Below are positions 1-12,475 of a stretch of DNA of 64,000 bases, piece after piece. Each line of letters starts with the position of its first letter. The stretch's first letter is position 1. Location of the stretch: the NCBI RefSeq assembly GCF_963678635.1, contig NC_087065.1, forward strand, positions 32,859,679 to 32,923,678. The letters are read 5' to 3'. A model generated the notes under the pieces. The model made no database searches, was not told where the DNA came from, and saw only the letters and a list, made by a program, of their open reading frames with translations. Source of the stretch: Symsagittifera roscoffensis (Eukaryota; Xenacoelomorpha; Acoela; Convolutidae). The position numbers were made by a program, and so were the translations under genes.

Positions 1-119
1 AATTTTCAAAAGTGGGAAATAACTGAAAACAATGAAAATTTAAAAAAAAAAAAGATCTTGGAAAATTTCAAACTGTTATGATGACAACATTACATCCCCA
101 AGACGTTGGTTATAAAACA
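1..119. other. Unassigned AT-rich sequence
   Basis: AT-rich start of the window with homopolymer A runs. No open frame or recognisable repeat boundary can be seen before the R1 copy begins near 120. Confidence 0.4.
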
Positions 120-825
120 ATTAAACAAAACTGCTCGTATAAGGGCGAAGCGCTGAATGTTCCGACTGCCTTTTAAGGTTTATGGAGCAGTAATAACATT
201 AAAAAATTAAATGTAAGAAAAAATAAAATGAAAATTTTTTTTTTCTAAAATTTGAAATTTTTTATGATAATCATCCCCCCACACGCCATACAAAGTACAA
301 AACGATAGTTTTTGCTCCTTGTAACAAACCAATTATTGCGAATAAGCTTCTTTAAACCAATTTGGAACAATTTCTAAGACGGATTAACTCTCTGCTTACG
401 CATTAATAGCGCGAAATATATCGCGCGTTAATTGTCCCAAATTGGCCAAAATGGCAATCTTTAAACCCCTATAACTTTAAGAAAAATGATCACAGGTGAA
501 ATATCTTTTCAAATTTGAGCTCAGGACAACAATACCTTTCGAATGATATTTAAAAAATTCCGTCAAAAATGGCTAGTTAAAAAGTCGAAATTTGTCTGAA
601 GAAAAAAAACCCACCCCGAGCACAAATATTCCGTTACTTTCGTATCGAAAGTCGGAACAGTGAGTGGTTAAAAAACCAAAAGTTGGAAAAACAAAGAGTT
701 GATGTTTTGTCATTAAACTAACGGAGAGCAAGTTTTGCTTCCACAATCTTTGAAAGTCGGAAAAACAGATGAAAAAATTCATTTTTTGAGTTCTTTTCTT
801 TCCCTCGTTCTTTTTTTACTCTCAC
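120..825 (-). repeat. Dispersed repeat R1, copy 1 (extended form)
   Basis: This stretch matches, in reverse orientation, the tandem copies at 6.64-7.68 kb. It starts with the end block (a GCTCGTAT... stretch with a GGGCGAAGC hairpin-like core), continues through a block containing CGCGAAATATATCGCGCG, and reaches the block that reads CACCCCGAGCACAAATATTCCG. It then continues for about 160 bp of further sequence (ATGAGTGGTTAAAAAACC-like, then GAAAAACAGATGAAAAAATTC) that only the copy at 18.8-19.5 kb shares. No protein is encoded; a 69-codon open frame on the minus strand is repeat sequence. It is probably a non-autonomous mobile element of unknown class. Confidence 0.7.
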
Positions 826-1145
826 TCAAAATTATTGTTCGAATTTTCGAAAAACGTAACTGCAGTTTTGTGCTTGGCGAGGTTTTAATTTTTCCTCAAG
901 CTGAAATTTGATTTTCTAATAAATTTTTGGCTCCTCTTCTTTCCCCTACCTCACACTAGCATGCATTTTCTGGTCTAATGAGTGGTTCTACAAGATTAAT
1001 TAAGAGAAGCAAAAATAATTATCATGGCCTAAATAGTTTGCATGTCAATTTTCATGACAATCGGACAATGTGAACAAAAATTATTTCTTAAGTTTTGCAG
1101 GTAGGGGGAAAGGGAAAAGAGCGCAATATTTTGGAAAGAAATATT

Positions 1146-1592
1146 ATTGTTACGACTTTCGTAACAGAAGTAACAAAACATTTGTGCTCGGGGTGGAATT
1201 TTTTTCTTCAGACTAACTTCGACTTTTTAACTAAGAACTTTTGACGGAGTTTTTTATGTCAGCCGAAAGGTATTTTTGTCCTGAGCTCAAAATTGGAAAG
1301 TAATTTTACCTTTGATCGTTTTAAATGAAGTTTTGAGAGTTTAAAGATTGCCAATATGGTTAGTTTGGGACTATTAACTCGCGATTTACTTCGCGCTTAT
1401 AATGCGTAAGCTGAGGTTTAATCCCTCATAGAAATCGTTTCAAATTGGTTGAAACAGGCTATTTGTCATAGTTTTTATGTTAATAGGAGCAAAATTTATC
1501 ATTTTGTACTTTATATGGCGCGTGGGGGGAATGATTTAATTTAATACTCGATACTTTCGGAACATTCGGGACTTGCTCGAGCAGTCTTGTTT
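1146..1592 (+). repeat. Dispersed repeat R1, copy 2 (diverged)
   Basis: A more diverged plus-orientation copy. It begins with a TACGACTTTCGTAACAGAAG-like head, carries TGCTCGGGGTGGAA, and ends with CGGAACATTCGGGACTTGCTCGAGCAGTCTTG. The end hairpin seen in the other copies (CAGGGC/GCCCTG) has decayed here. Confidence 0.65.
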
Positions 1593-2149
1593 GATTAAAA
1601 TATTTGTGTTGGTTTTCAACTAATCCATTTTGTACTAAATTATGTGATTTGATAGCTGCCAATACAGCAATCTTCGGTCTTTTGACGCATATTTAAAACA
1701 GTAGGGGTTTTCCGTACTTCTACTATTCTTTTTTTAATTCAAGCCATGAAAACTCACAAAAATTTTTTTTTTGCTGTGTCAGTTTCAATTGTTTTGCAAA
1801 AAAAACTCTTGCGAGCCACTGAAAAATTACATAGCGCAAACTCTATTTTATAGTGCTTTTTCACACAGAAAAAAAACTTTTCAAGTAAGTAGTCTCATGA
1901 AACAAAAATGCTTCTGTTTATTGAACCATTTTTAGCAAAAACTATACGTTTTAGTTTGGAAAAAAATAGTTTTTCAAGCAAACTGTTCAAGCGATAGACT
2001 TATATTTGAAAATGATAAGAAACAAAACTGTTTGAATTTCAGATTTGCAAGAAACCAAATTCTTTTTCAAGCATTTTATGAGCTTTCTTAACTATCAACA
2101 CAACTTTTTCAAAGGCTCAATATTGTAATTGGTTGCTCGAAAAAACTTT

Positions 2150-2287
2150 GTAGCTTTTAAAATAATGAATTAATTAAAGTCAAATTGTTTTTGAAAGGTT
2201 GCCGTAAAAACTAAGGCAGTCCTAATCTTTACGGGAACCTTTCAAAAACAATTTTACTTTAATTACTTTATTATCTCAATAGCTACC
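2150..2287. repeat. Inverted repeat (foldback 1)
   Basis: The left arm holds AAATTGTTTTTGAAAGGTTGCC and the right arm the complementary GGAACCTTTCAAAAACAATTTT. The outer arms are TTAATTAAAG/CTTTAATTA and GTAGCT/AGCTAC. A hairpin of about 138 bp with a short loop centred near 2220 could form. No coding capacity. Confidence 0.75.
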
Positions 2288-2294
2288 AAGTGCT

Positions 2295-2391
2295 GAGCTT
2301 GCTTCAAAAAAAGGACTTTTCGCAAATCCAGTATGAGTCTTAGTAAGACTCATACTTGATTCGCGAAAAGTCCTTTTTTTGAAGCAAGCTC
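2295..2391. repeat. Near-perfect inverted repeat (foldback 2)
   Basis: GAGCTTGCTTCAAAAAAAGG at the left end and its complement at the right end (CCTTTTTTTGAAGCAAGCTC) flank further pairing (ACTTTTCGC/GCGAAAAGT and GTATGAGTCTTA/TAAGACTCATAC). The centre is at about 2343 with almost no loop. It starts 8 bp after foldback 1, so the two may be halves of one foldback transposon or a template-switch product. Confidence 0.85.
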
Positions 2392-5029
2392 ATAAACTTT
2401 TGATCGGTTTGATCACTTGATTAGTTTGAAGAAAAATTAAAGTTTTTATAAGACGAATGCTGACATATTTCAAGCAGTCTTCAAATTTTTGCGGAGAAAT
2501 GAGTTGTTTTCAAGCATGTTTTTAAACCGATGACTTTTTTGAACTGAATCATTTTGTGCCGATAGCTTGAGTTGGTTGCACATGAATTTAAAATTTCAAG
2601 TAAATTTTCAAGCGTTAAGCTCAATATGGGGTTAAATCGCTTGGATTTTTTTGCTATTCAAAAAATAGTTTTAATAGATTACAAAAATTTTTGTCCCTCC
2701 TGCTTCTTTATTTTAGTGGGAAGAAGACTATTTGAGAATAATCAGGAAAAATGAGAAACCTTTTTTTTCTTACCTTTGTTCGAGTAAGTCTGATAAACGG
2801 TTTATCATATGATGCCATAAACTTTTGTGAAGGTACCTCAAATCGGGCGAAAAAATTAAACCCTCAGCCATAGTTTCTTCCCACTCGGTTTAAGGGTGGA
2901 AAGTAATTACTGATTCAATTCGTTACTAGTTAGAAAAGTTTAAAAATCTCACCTTTTAAAAATGATTGTTGTGAAAACATTCTGAAAGAGCTAAGCAAAC
3001 CGCAATTTCACGAGCGGTCACTGAATCTGATTTGTTTAATCGAAAAGTATAATCCTGTCCTTGCCGTAGAATCAAGAAGGTAACAATAATTTCTTTCGGA
3101 AAGAGAAAATACTATGTTCGGAAAGAGAAAATTGTGAGCAGTAAATAGTAGTATTTTGAATGTAATCACAAAACTGCTGATCTTAATGGCAGGTTGGTAA
3201 ATAGCGAAAGCAGGGTGTTGGGAGAGATTAGCTGTCTTGATGATGGCGCTTCAAAACTGCCTCCTCACTTAGACAGGCAATTCAGTGCCGATTGACTAAC
3301 TGGCTCTGGATGTCTTTTGTGTCCGGGACAGCCCCAATTTGGGTGCCTGCTTTGTCTAACTGGCCCTTGGGGGTTTGGCTTCGTTAAGCAATGTTACCAT
3401 GCGCTTTCTTTCCGGTCCCGTCCAAAAAATGTAAATAAGCTCTGATGTACCAAAAAATGTAAATGAGCGCTGATTTCTTGAATAATTAGTAGCACAGAGA
3501 AAGAAAGCTAAACTACTTGAGACAATTTGTGAGCTGAAATAGCGTGGTACGTGTAACGAGGGTTTGTGATGATGTATAGTATAAGTTATGTTGGTTCACT
3601 TCACAAGATTATTGTATCCGCTCTCTCCTGCCAAAATCTGCTTGAGAATGTTGACTTTATCAAAGGGGAATTTGACTCGCTCTCTCATGCAATGAGTGAA
3701 GTTGTGTGAATGGATAAGCTACAGAGGTGATGAATTGTCTCGAGGCCGTTCGGCTCAAGTAAGTTAGCTGTTTGAGATGGGCAAACCAAGTAGAATTGGG
3801 TTCTGGTTGGCTATCTGAAACATCAGCCTCAATTTCTTGCAAACCAAACGAACCATATATGTTCTACACCTCGGACCAAAGTACAGTCTACAAAAGAATG
3901 AATGAACAGCACCAACACCAATGCTATATCTCAGACCAAGCTAAGTTTGTTCTCACAAAAAAGTTATTGCAACTCAACAGTTTAAATGTGGCTTACCTCT
4001 CAAGTTCCAAAAATACTGCTCAAAATGGCCTTCTGCACTGATCAAGACGCACTTTCAAAGTGTGCCGAGTGATTTTTCGCAGTTGGTTTTTCTATGTGGT
4101 TTTGTGTTCTGAGCGTCAGATGAAGAAACATGCAACGTCTTTCACTTAGCGAGATCTCTTACCATTTGAAGTTATGCCATTCTAAGTTGATCCGTTGACG
4201 AATCGTGAACATGGCTAACTTGAATACTGCTCCAAACAAATATTAAAAACACATTTTAATAGAATACCAACAAAGCTATGGTTCTCGTTCGCTTTGTTGA
4301 TTATTGAATTTTATTGATCAATGATTGAAACAGAAAATAATTTTACATGTTTTTGCAATGAGCTGGTCTGACTCTTGTATAATTAGGCAGCTCGGCGTGT
4401 TTCGTTTGAAAGTGGTAAAAGGGCAGGTCAATGATCAGTTGTTTCTAAACTCATTCGGTTTGCATAGGCAAACACGTTTTTACACGGCTTTTCAACACAA
4501 ACTATCAAGTGTGTAATTTAATGGATTTCCTCGTTGATGTTTTGATGATAAAGAGGTAGGTAGCTTTTCATGCAGTGGAACCCATCACCGCTCAAAAGAT
4601 GCGTGCCTTTTGGTGCTACTAAATGGAATCCCTTTGGAGCCGCCCGACTCTTAATTTGTCAAACTAAGCTATCCATGTAACCCTTTCCGACCCTTTATTG
4701 TCTATCTTGAAAATGCAGTTCGTTTCTCAAAGTTTATCCACTACACATTTTTGTTTTCCACGCAATCCACAAACAATGATCGGATTGATATAACGTACTA
4801 AAATTTGATTGATATATCATATTAAAACCCTTACATTCTGGAACCAGTTCTGGACTAGTATTTATAAACCAATTATATTATAAAACTATCTCTATAAAAT
4901 ATTACTAACTAACCAATCATATTCCATCCCTAACACTGCACGGTGTACCTTATTTGAAATTACTCTACGAGAAAACTACCTCTGGCTTAAACTCAATTCG
5001 TAATTCGAACATCATAAAAATTTTAAAAA
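2392..5029. other. Non-coding, no gene seen
   Basis: AT-rich sequence with many stops in all frames. The longest open stretches (up to 89 codons at 3772-4041) have no recognisable protein character. No RNA gene or repeat boundary could be supported here. Confidence 0.5.
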
Positions 5030-5455
5030 ATTATCAGTGTCGAGAAAAACCGGTTTGAAAATTTTGGTTTTTCATCCTAATTCGAGCGAAAAAAGCGAGT
5101 GAGCAGGTTCTTTGTTTTATTCGAGTAACGTTTGTTTGTTGAGTGTTTTAGTGCCTTTTTGGACTCAAAAACTTTAAAAATTCAAAAACTGAGAAAAAAA
5201 GAAAAATGTTTTGAAATATAATTTAGTTTTTTTTTGTAGTTTTTTTAATCAATTTTCTTAAAATTTTGTTTTTCACTTTGCTTATTTTGCTATGTCTATC
5301 GAATATGTCTAATCTCGAGTTTTCCGTTCAACTCCTTTTATCACACGAAAAAAAAACGAAACTGATTTGAAAAATCTTTTTGTTGTACTCTGAAGACTAT
5401 GGTCGGAACATTCTGTGCTACTGCAATTTCACAGTACCCGGCTATCCTTGTTTAT
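5030..5455 (+). repeat. Dispersed repeat R2, copy 1 (diverged)
   Basis: Shares a series of blocks with 44020-44455: the opening CAGTG..GAGAAAAAC, then ATTCGAGC..AAAAGCGAGTGAGCAG, then AAAACGAAACT and finally AAGACTATGGTCGGAACATT, in the same order and at similar spacing. Divergence is substantial, so the copy is old. No coding capacity. Confidence 0.6.
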
Positions 5456-6639
5456 GATTCAATTTTTCTAAGCAGCTAACGTAGATCCCTGTCAGCCGTC
5501 GTGCCAATAACAAAGACTATTGAGCCACAAAAACGTGAGAGGGGCCATATTATTTATTATGCCATGTTACTGTTGTTGAAGAAAACAGAAGATAAATCAG
5601 TCTCCTAGAATTCAATCAAGAGTGAAATTTTCTCAAATTATTGCTGTTAGTTTGCCCGCCTTTCGAAACATTAAATAACTTAACGACGGTAACTCAAGAC
5701 GGTAACGTTTATTATTGCTATCAACAGCAATTTTGACGATTTTCCATTCAAAATGCAATATGGAATGACTGAATTCTTTACTGAATTCTCTGCACATAAA
5801 TGGTAATCAGTAGTTAATTCTCAAAAGTTGAAGCTGAGCTCGAAAGCAAATTTCGCAAGGAAAATTAACATTTCACGAGGATATTAAACATGAAAAAGAA
5901 AACACTCAAGATCTAAAAGAAAAAATTCGCGTGAAAGATAGTCATGAGACTTTGCGTAATGCCATTAACTAAAAATATCTCAAGTAACCAAAAATTGCGT
6001 GATTGGAATTTTTTGTATTTTTCATAAGTTTCATTTTTCTAAAAATGGCTCAGTACTGAAGCAAATCATGCCTGACAAAATTCCCAAATTAGTTCGTCAT
6101 CGATCAGGATAAGAAATTGCGTATTGGGTAAAAAAAAATCTTTTAAAGCCGCCGGATTGACGTTTGCGATTTATGTTTTGACCAAGGCGGATTGAACACG
6201 TATCAGTGAAAATCCCCGGCAGATCAGACCCTAAAGTCGCAATCTGCCTCAAAACCTAAGGTCGAGATAAACAAAACGTAAAGTCGAACACAAAGTTGTA
6301 ACACACAACACAAAGTCGAAACATAAAATCGAGTCGATTGAATCATAAAGTCGAAAACGAAAAAATTTAAAAGAGTTTAAAAGAGAGTTTTTTTGCAGAA
6401 CTTATTAATTTTTAGACGTTTTTGATTCCCAAAATGGCATTTAAGTCTCCAAAAACTAATTTTACATGAGTAAATCAATTTTAAGCAAAATTAAGCTATT
6501 GTATATGGCCTAAATTAAACAAAAATAAGCGTGCTCGCTGGCTTTACTCGCTGGAATTTAGACTAAAAATCAAAAATGGATATCAAAATAGGATAAAATC
6601 TAAAATTCAGATTTTGAAAGTCAGTCAAACAATAGTTGT
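5456..6639. other. Non-coding; short GTCGAAACA-type repeats near 6230-6360
   Basis: No gene seen. Around 6230-6360 the motif AAAGTCGAAACA/AAAGTCGAACACA recurs with irregular spacing. It is the same word that builds the degenerate repeats at 11.4-12.9 kb. Confidence 0.5.
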
Positions 6640-7173
6640 TGTTCCGACTTTTGATACGAAAGTAACGGAATATTTGTGCTCGGGGTGGGTTTTTTTTCTT
6701 CAGACAAGCTTCGACTTTTTAACTAGCCATTTTTGACGGAATTTTTTTAATATCATTCAAAAGGTATCGTTGTCCGGAGCTTAAATTTGAAGAGATATTT
6801 CATCTGTGATCATTTTTCGTAAAGTTACGGGGGTTTAAAGATTGCCATTTTGCCCAATTTGGGACAATTAACGCGCGATATAATTCGCGCTATTAACGCG
6901 TAAGTGGAGATTTAATCCGTCTTATAAATCGTTCCAAATTGGTTGAACGAAGCTTATTTTCCATAATTGATGTGTTACAAGGAACGAAAACTATCTTTTT
7001 GTACTTTATATGGCGTGTGGGGGGATGATTTTCATAAAAAATTTCAAAATTTAGAAAAAAAAATTTTCATTTCATTTTTTTTCATATAATGTTTTTATGT
7101 TATTACTGCTGCTCCATGAACCTTCAAAAGCAGTCGGAACATTCAGGGCTTCGCCCTGATACGAGCAGTCTTG
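6640..7173 (+). repeat. Dispersed repeat R1, copy 3 (first of a tandem pair)
   Basis: Full-length core copy. The head is TTGTTCCGACTTTTGATACG, followed by GTGCTCGGGGTGGG, then the ACGCGCGATATAATTCGCGC palindrome-rich middle, a GGCGTGTGGGGGGATGATTTT block, and the end hairpin CAGGGCTTCGCCCTG followed by ATACGAGCAGTCTTG. It runs directly into the next copy. Confidence 0.85.
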
Positions 7174-7679
7174 TTGTTCCGACTTTCGATACGAAACTAA
7201 CGGAATATTTGCGCTCGGGGTGGGTTTTTTTTCTTCAGACAAATTTCGACTTTTTAACTAGCCATTTTTGACGGAATTTTTCTTATATCATTCAAAAAGT
7301 ATTGTTGTCCTGAGCTTAAATTTGAAACGATATTTCAACTGTGATCATTTTTCGTAAAGTTACGGGGGTTTAAAGATTGCAATTTTGACCAATTTGGGAC
7401 AATTAACGCGCGATAGATATATTTCGCGCTATTAACGCGCAAGCGGAGATTTAATCCGTCTTAGAAATCGTTCCAAATTGGTTAAAAGAAGCTTATTTGC
7501 CATAATTGATTGGTTACAAGGAGCGAAGTCTATTGTTTTGTACTTTATATGGCGTGTGGGGGGGATGATTTTCATTGAAAATTTTTTTTAAAATGTTTTT
7601 TATGTTATTACTGCTCCATAAACGTTAAAAGGCAGTCGGAATTTTCAGGGCTTCGCCCTGATACGAGCAGTCTTGTTAT
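7174..7679 (+). repeat. Dispersed repeat R1, copy 4 (second of a tandem pair)
   Basis: Begins immediately after copy 3 with TTGTTCCGACTTTCGATACG and ends with CAGGGCTTCGCCCTGATACG followed by AGCAGTCTTG. The head-to-tail abutment defines the unit as about 505-535 bp and shows that the element boundaries lie at TTGTTCCGAC and GCAGTCTTG. Confidence 0.85.
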
Positions 7680-8694
7680 GTTTTAAGGATTGGTTTAGAA
7701 TTAGTTCAAAAATACATTTTAACCTTCCTGTGTTGCTTATGCTAAAACATTTACTTAAAAAATTGTGCCACAAAAAAACTGTGCAAGAGATAGGCAACTA
7801 AAAATATATTGTTACGGAATTGATGTCGGCACCAAAAGACTCTGCTAGCAGCAGAAATTAACAAAAATGACAGTTTTTGGTTTATTGAACAGAATAAAAC
7901 ATAGAACTGCAGAGAGAGCAAAATTTCAATCGTACGCAAAAAGTTACCCATTTTTCAGAATTTTTGGTATGATAAAACTAAGAACGCTGGATTTTCTTTT
8001 CAGAATTAAGCAAAACACATATGAACAGTTCTTTTATTCAATTTTGCTACGCGGATTATTAAAACTGCAATTCGTACAAATTTTATGTATGGACCATTCA
8101 AACAATTGCATGAAAACTATGAGACTAGCGATCTCCCATTACGGCAATTATATGACCAGAATACTGTCATACATGGGGAAAAATGACCAGATTTGTTCGA
8201 AAATATATGAAGTCTCCATAATTTATAGTTTTGATTCTATTTATGATTAAGTGGTTTGTAAATTGTTTTTTTTTCTCGAAATATGGTGAGGAAACTTGTT
8301 CATGCATGTATCAGCTTTTCCCCATCATATTTTGAGAAAAAGTTCATTTAAAAACTGGTTGACTTTTTTCTCTCGAATTATGGTGGGGGGAAGACCTGAG
8401 ACATGCATAAACGTGCGCTTCCTCCCCATTTTTCAAATAGTCGGAGCAATAATCCAGTATAGATGGTTTTTTTGTGGGCAGTTAGCAAGACCAGCATCTT
8501 TGCTGATCATCTACAGGAACGCTACTTATAGCCTCAAAGTATAAGCAGTACGCATTGGGCAACCACAAAATATTCAGCATAGATTAACTATCTAACTCCA
8601 AGTCGTGATTTTCTTGGTGTATATTTCTGCATAATATACAACTCAAATCCAACCAAAACTTGGCCTTTCCAGACTTTCAAGAACACAGTGATCA
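7680..8694. other. Non-coding or unrecognised
   Basis: Contains an open frame of 127 codons on the plus strand at 7867-8250 without recognisable motifs, and a pair of similar stretches around 8270-8440 (CTCGAAATATGGTGAGGAAA and CTCGAATTATGGTGGGGGGA, each followed by ACATGCAT-like sequence). I would not call a gene. Confidence 0.4.
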
Positions 8695-9335
8695 GCAACT
8701 TCGCGACCCATAAGTGGTATGTCCAGACTCTTGTGACCAAAAAGATCAACCGCGACTTTCGCGACCGAGGTGGAGACGGTGCAACGATGAAAAAACCTCT
8801 TGCGGTTTTAGCGATCGAGGTAGAGCCGGCGAGACTTTCGCGACCAAGTTGAGATGGCGCGACCCAGATAATGGCGCAACTCAAATTGCAATAGCGCTAC
8901 CGGCATGGCCAGCGCGACCAATCTTAACTATTTAGAGATGCAGACTTTCGGGATCGCGGTGGTTACGTCACCACTTTCGCGATCAACTTGGAGACGGCGC
9001 GATGCCAAAAAATCTCTCGCGGTTTCAGCGACCGAGGTGGAGACGGCGATTTTTTCGCGAAAAAGGTAGAGATGGCGGGACTCAGATAACGTTGCGACAC
9101 AAATTGCAACGGCGCAACCGCCCTGGCTGGAGCGACAAGAAATTGCTACTTCCAGACTTTCACGACGGAGGTGAAGACAGCGAGACTTTTGCAAACAAGG
9201 AGGAGACGGCCCAATTTCCGCAACCGAGGTAGAGACGGCGCGACTTTCGCGACCAAGCTGGAGATGGCGGTCTAATTTTACCGACCAACGCAGAGACGGC
9301 GCGACTTTACAGAGGAAGACGGAGATAAAGGTGCT
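8695..9335. repeat. GC-rich degenerate minisatellite
   Basis: About twenty imperfect copies of a roughly 30-bp unit of the form GCGACTTTCGCGACCGAGGT-GGAGACGGC. Length and sequence vary between units. The GC content is far above the surrounding sequence. The open frames of up to 140 codons on both strands are side effects of the repeat, not genes. Confidence 0.85.
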
Positions 9336-10699
9336 TACCAGACCTAGCACCTACAGGTTTGGGTGGTCTATCGTTGTTTCATGGTGTTTTCATCGCCTGG
9401 GGGGCGAAATTGAATGTGCACTCGAAGAACCCATTGCTCGAAAGTTTCTTTATTGCTTGTTTTTTATGTTTCTTTTCGCAAATGCAAACAGATGCCTGAA
9501 ATTGATAAATTTGTCAACGTATCAACTCTTGCAAGGTCTTGTTATGCTTTTCAGATACAGTAATTTTACTATCTAACTTGATCAATTAGTTGTCATTTTT
9601 GACATGATTTAAGAAAAGTTTTCGGAAACAGTCCATTCAATGATATACGATCTCAAATGCAATCCAAAAGAATCAAACGCGTTGGCTTAGCAAATAATGC
9701 CCAGCTAATGTTCTGTGTTCGAAACTTTTTCTCAAAAGTAAGAAAAAAATTTATCCAGCAAAAAAATGAACTTTTTTTCAAAAAATTCTGAAAATTTCAA
9801 CTTTTTTCAATTTTTTTGTTTATGTCTTGCTAAAACGTCAAAAATGGGTGCAATGCACTTGTATGGTCCATCTTGTTTAGTTCCTACAGCTGATTATTGT
9901 TTCGGCTTGCAAACCACAATCAAAAAACGACTAGAATTGATGTTCAGTTTGCAGTTGGTTTCTTTGAAAAATTTGAAAAAACGATTTTTTTTCAGGTTTG
10001 ACGGGTGAAAATTCTTTTTTTTAGTAGGCCAGTGAAAATTTTGTTGTCAGACTAAAAGTTTGCCTCATCATGGTATATGAAGTACTAATTTCAATTAGTA
10101 GAAAAAATTAGAAGAACAGTGACTTTTGTGAAAAAACAGAAAATATCATGAAAAAAATCAGTTTTTGGCAGGAAATTTCTCAAAAAAAGAGAAGTATTTC
10201 TTTTCGTTACTCCTATAAACTAAATGGAAAATGACAATTACTCTATGTCCTCATTAAAAGTATCGAAAAACGACTGAAACCATGAGTTTTTGGATAATTG
10301 ACAAAACATTTTCCGAAAAGCTATCAAAAATCTCAAAAAATTTTTTTCAAATTATTTATGTTACCATTCCATTGTGACCCCTAAACAGTGCTAATTTCAT
10401 GAGGTTATCACGCCATACCTCAAATGTGCTCTGAAAACAGAGTTATTGAGGCATTTCTTATCGAAAAACGTAATTTTTTCGTGTATTACCTCGTTTTTCC
10501 CACTAGCAGTCAACGCATAACAAAATTTGGGAAAACGGGGCAAATGTTTATTCTTAGAATTGCTTTTCAAGGCCGCACGCAAATTTCCATGGAATTTTAA
10601 CCCGAAAACTTCGAGATCGTCCCTTCTTTTGAGCAAAAACTCATAACGCTATAATTCTCTGGCCGTTCGGGGCCCCTACCCCGAACTCACTATACAAAG
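9336..10699. other. Non-coding, no gene seen
   Basis: AT-rich with many A/T homopolymers and no convincing coding frame. It separates two blocks of the same GC-rich minisatellite family. Confidence 0.5.
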
Positions 10700-11180
10700 A
10701 CGCCGAGAGCGGACGACAACCAAAGCGGAGACGGCGCAAAATAAAAAAAGATGTTTTTTTTGGCGACCGGGATATGTACGGCGCAATTTTTGCGATCAAA
10801 GCGGAAAAGTTGCGACTAAAAACAATTCCTTGCGACCTTCATGACCGAGATGGATAGGGTTCGACTTTCTAGACCAGGATGGAGACGGCGCGAATTTCCT
10901 GGCCACGGCGACGAAGGCGCGACTTTCCAGACCAAGGCAGAGTGGACGCAACTTTCAAGATCGAGGCAGAAATGGCTCGACCAAGACCCAATTCTTCCCA
11001 ACCGTGGTTGATGCGGCTCGTATTTTGCTACCCGAATGGAGACAATGCGACTTTCCAAACCAAGGCAGAGGCGGCGCACTCCAAAAATATTTTCTTTCGA
11101 TCTCTCGCAACTGCTGCTGAAACGGAGTAATTATCAAGACCAAAGTGCAGACGACATTATTTTCGCGACCGAGGTTCCGG
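10700..11180. repeat. GC-rich degenerate minisatellite, second block
   Basis: Same unit family as 8695-9335 (GACTTTCCAGACCAAGGCAG and GGAGACGGCGCGA-type words repeated about every 30 bp) but more diverged. Open frames of 60-87 codons here are repeat-derived. Confidence 0.75.
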
Positions 11181-11384
11181 ATAATAGAATTTCTACGAAT
11201 TTCCGGATAATAGAATTAGTTTTTTTACTTCAATTGGGCAAATTTTTTTGCTGATTTTGGCATTTGTATAGCAGTGGTCAGATTGACAACCTCCACCTGG
11301 TTCGATGTACTCAATTTAGGTTTCGAATTAGAAAGTTGAGCAAGTGCAGTTTTGCGACTGAGTTCGCCGCGGACGAAAAGCAGT

Positions 11385-12475
11385 TATAAGTCGGGGACAA
11401 AGTCGAAACATACCCGATTTCGGTCGGGAGAGTCGAAACATAGGTCAAGCCCAGTCGAAGTATACCTCAAAAGAAAAAGTATACTTGAGGCAAGAAAAAG
11501 TAAATTCAACCAATACTTCTTCGGCTATCAGTTTTCAGATCACTAGTTTCCGTCCAAGTGTGCTTAAAGAAAAACAAAAAATGAAAAACCTACATGTAAA
11601 AATTAGTTTACGAAATAGGAACTTTGCATGTTACTGATTTTATTTTTTTTCAGTGCAGGTTTTGTAACAAAAAACCAGATGAAAAGCATACATTAGTTTT
11701 TTGTTAGCTTACCATGATATTTGATGGTCGAGAAAGTCGAAATATAGTTCGAATACAGTCTAATCATGAACGTGTCTAGTACACAAACTCGAAACATAGG
11801 TCGAACACAGTCGAAGTATACCTGAAAAAAAAGTATACTTGAGGCAAGAAAAAGTAAATTCAACCAATACTTCTTCGGCTATCAGTTTTCAGATCACTAG
11901 TTTACGTCCATGTGAGCTTAACGAAAAACAAAAAATGAAAAACCTACATGTAAAAATTAGTTTACGAAATAGGAACTTTGCATGTTCCTGATTTTATATT
12001 TTTTCAGTACAGGTATTGTAACAAAAAACCAGATGAAAAACATACATCAGTTTTTTCTTAGTTTACCATGGTATTTGATGGTCGAGAAAGTCGAAACATA
12101 GGTCGAATACAGTCTAATCATGAACGAGTCTAGTCGACAAATTCGAAACATAGGTCGAGCACAGTCGAAGTAAAGCTGAAAAGAAAACGTATACTTGAGG
12201 CAAGAAAAAGTAAATTCAAACAATACTTCTTCGCCTTTCAGTTTTCAGATCACTAGTTTCCGTCCATGTGTGCTGAAAGAAAAACAAAAAATGAAAAACC
12301 TACATGTAAAAATTAGTTTACGAAATAGGAACTTTGCATGTTACTAATTTTTTTTTCAGTACAGGTATTGTAATAAAAAACCAGATGAAAGCATACATTA
12401 GTTTTTTGTTAGTTTACCATGTTATTTGATGGTCGAGAAAGTCTAAACATAGGTCAAGCACAGTCAAAACATGGG
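11385..12475 (+). repeat. Tandem repeat of about 355 bp, three copies
   Basis: The word GTATACTTGAGGCAAGAAAA occurs at about 11479, 11833 and 12189, giving periods of 354 and 356 bp. Each unit has a block of GTCGAAACATAGGTCGA words, then CTTGAGGCAAGAAAAAGTAA, CAGTTTTCAGATCACTAGTT, AACCTACATGTAAAAATTAG and TTTGATGGTCGAGAAAGTC. No coding capacity. This looks like a short satellite array or tandemly amplified mobile fragment. Confidence 0.9.

Noticed and set aside
6640-7679. R1 as a Helitron derivative
   Set aside because: The 3' hairpin and tandem arrangement fit, but the end is CTTG and not CTRR, and a TC start with an AT insertion site could not be shown.
7867-8250. 127-codon plus-strand open frame
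   Set aside because: No recognisable motif, AT-rich codon content like the surrounding DNA, and no second exon or conserved feature. Chance openness is likely.
8588-9350. Open frames of 73-140 codons on both strands
   Set aside because: They lie inside the GC-rich minisatellite, which lacks stops in several frames because of its unit sequence.
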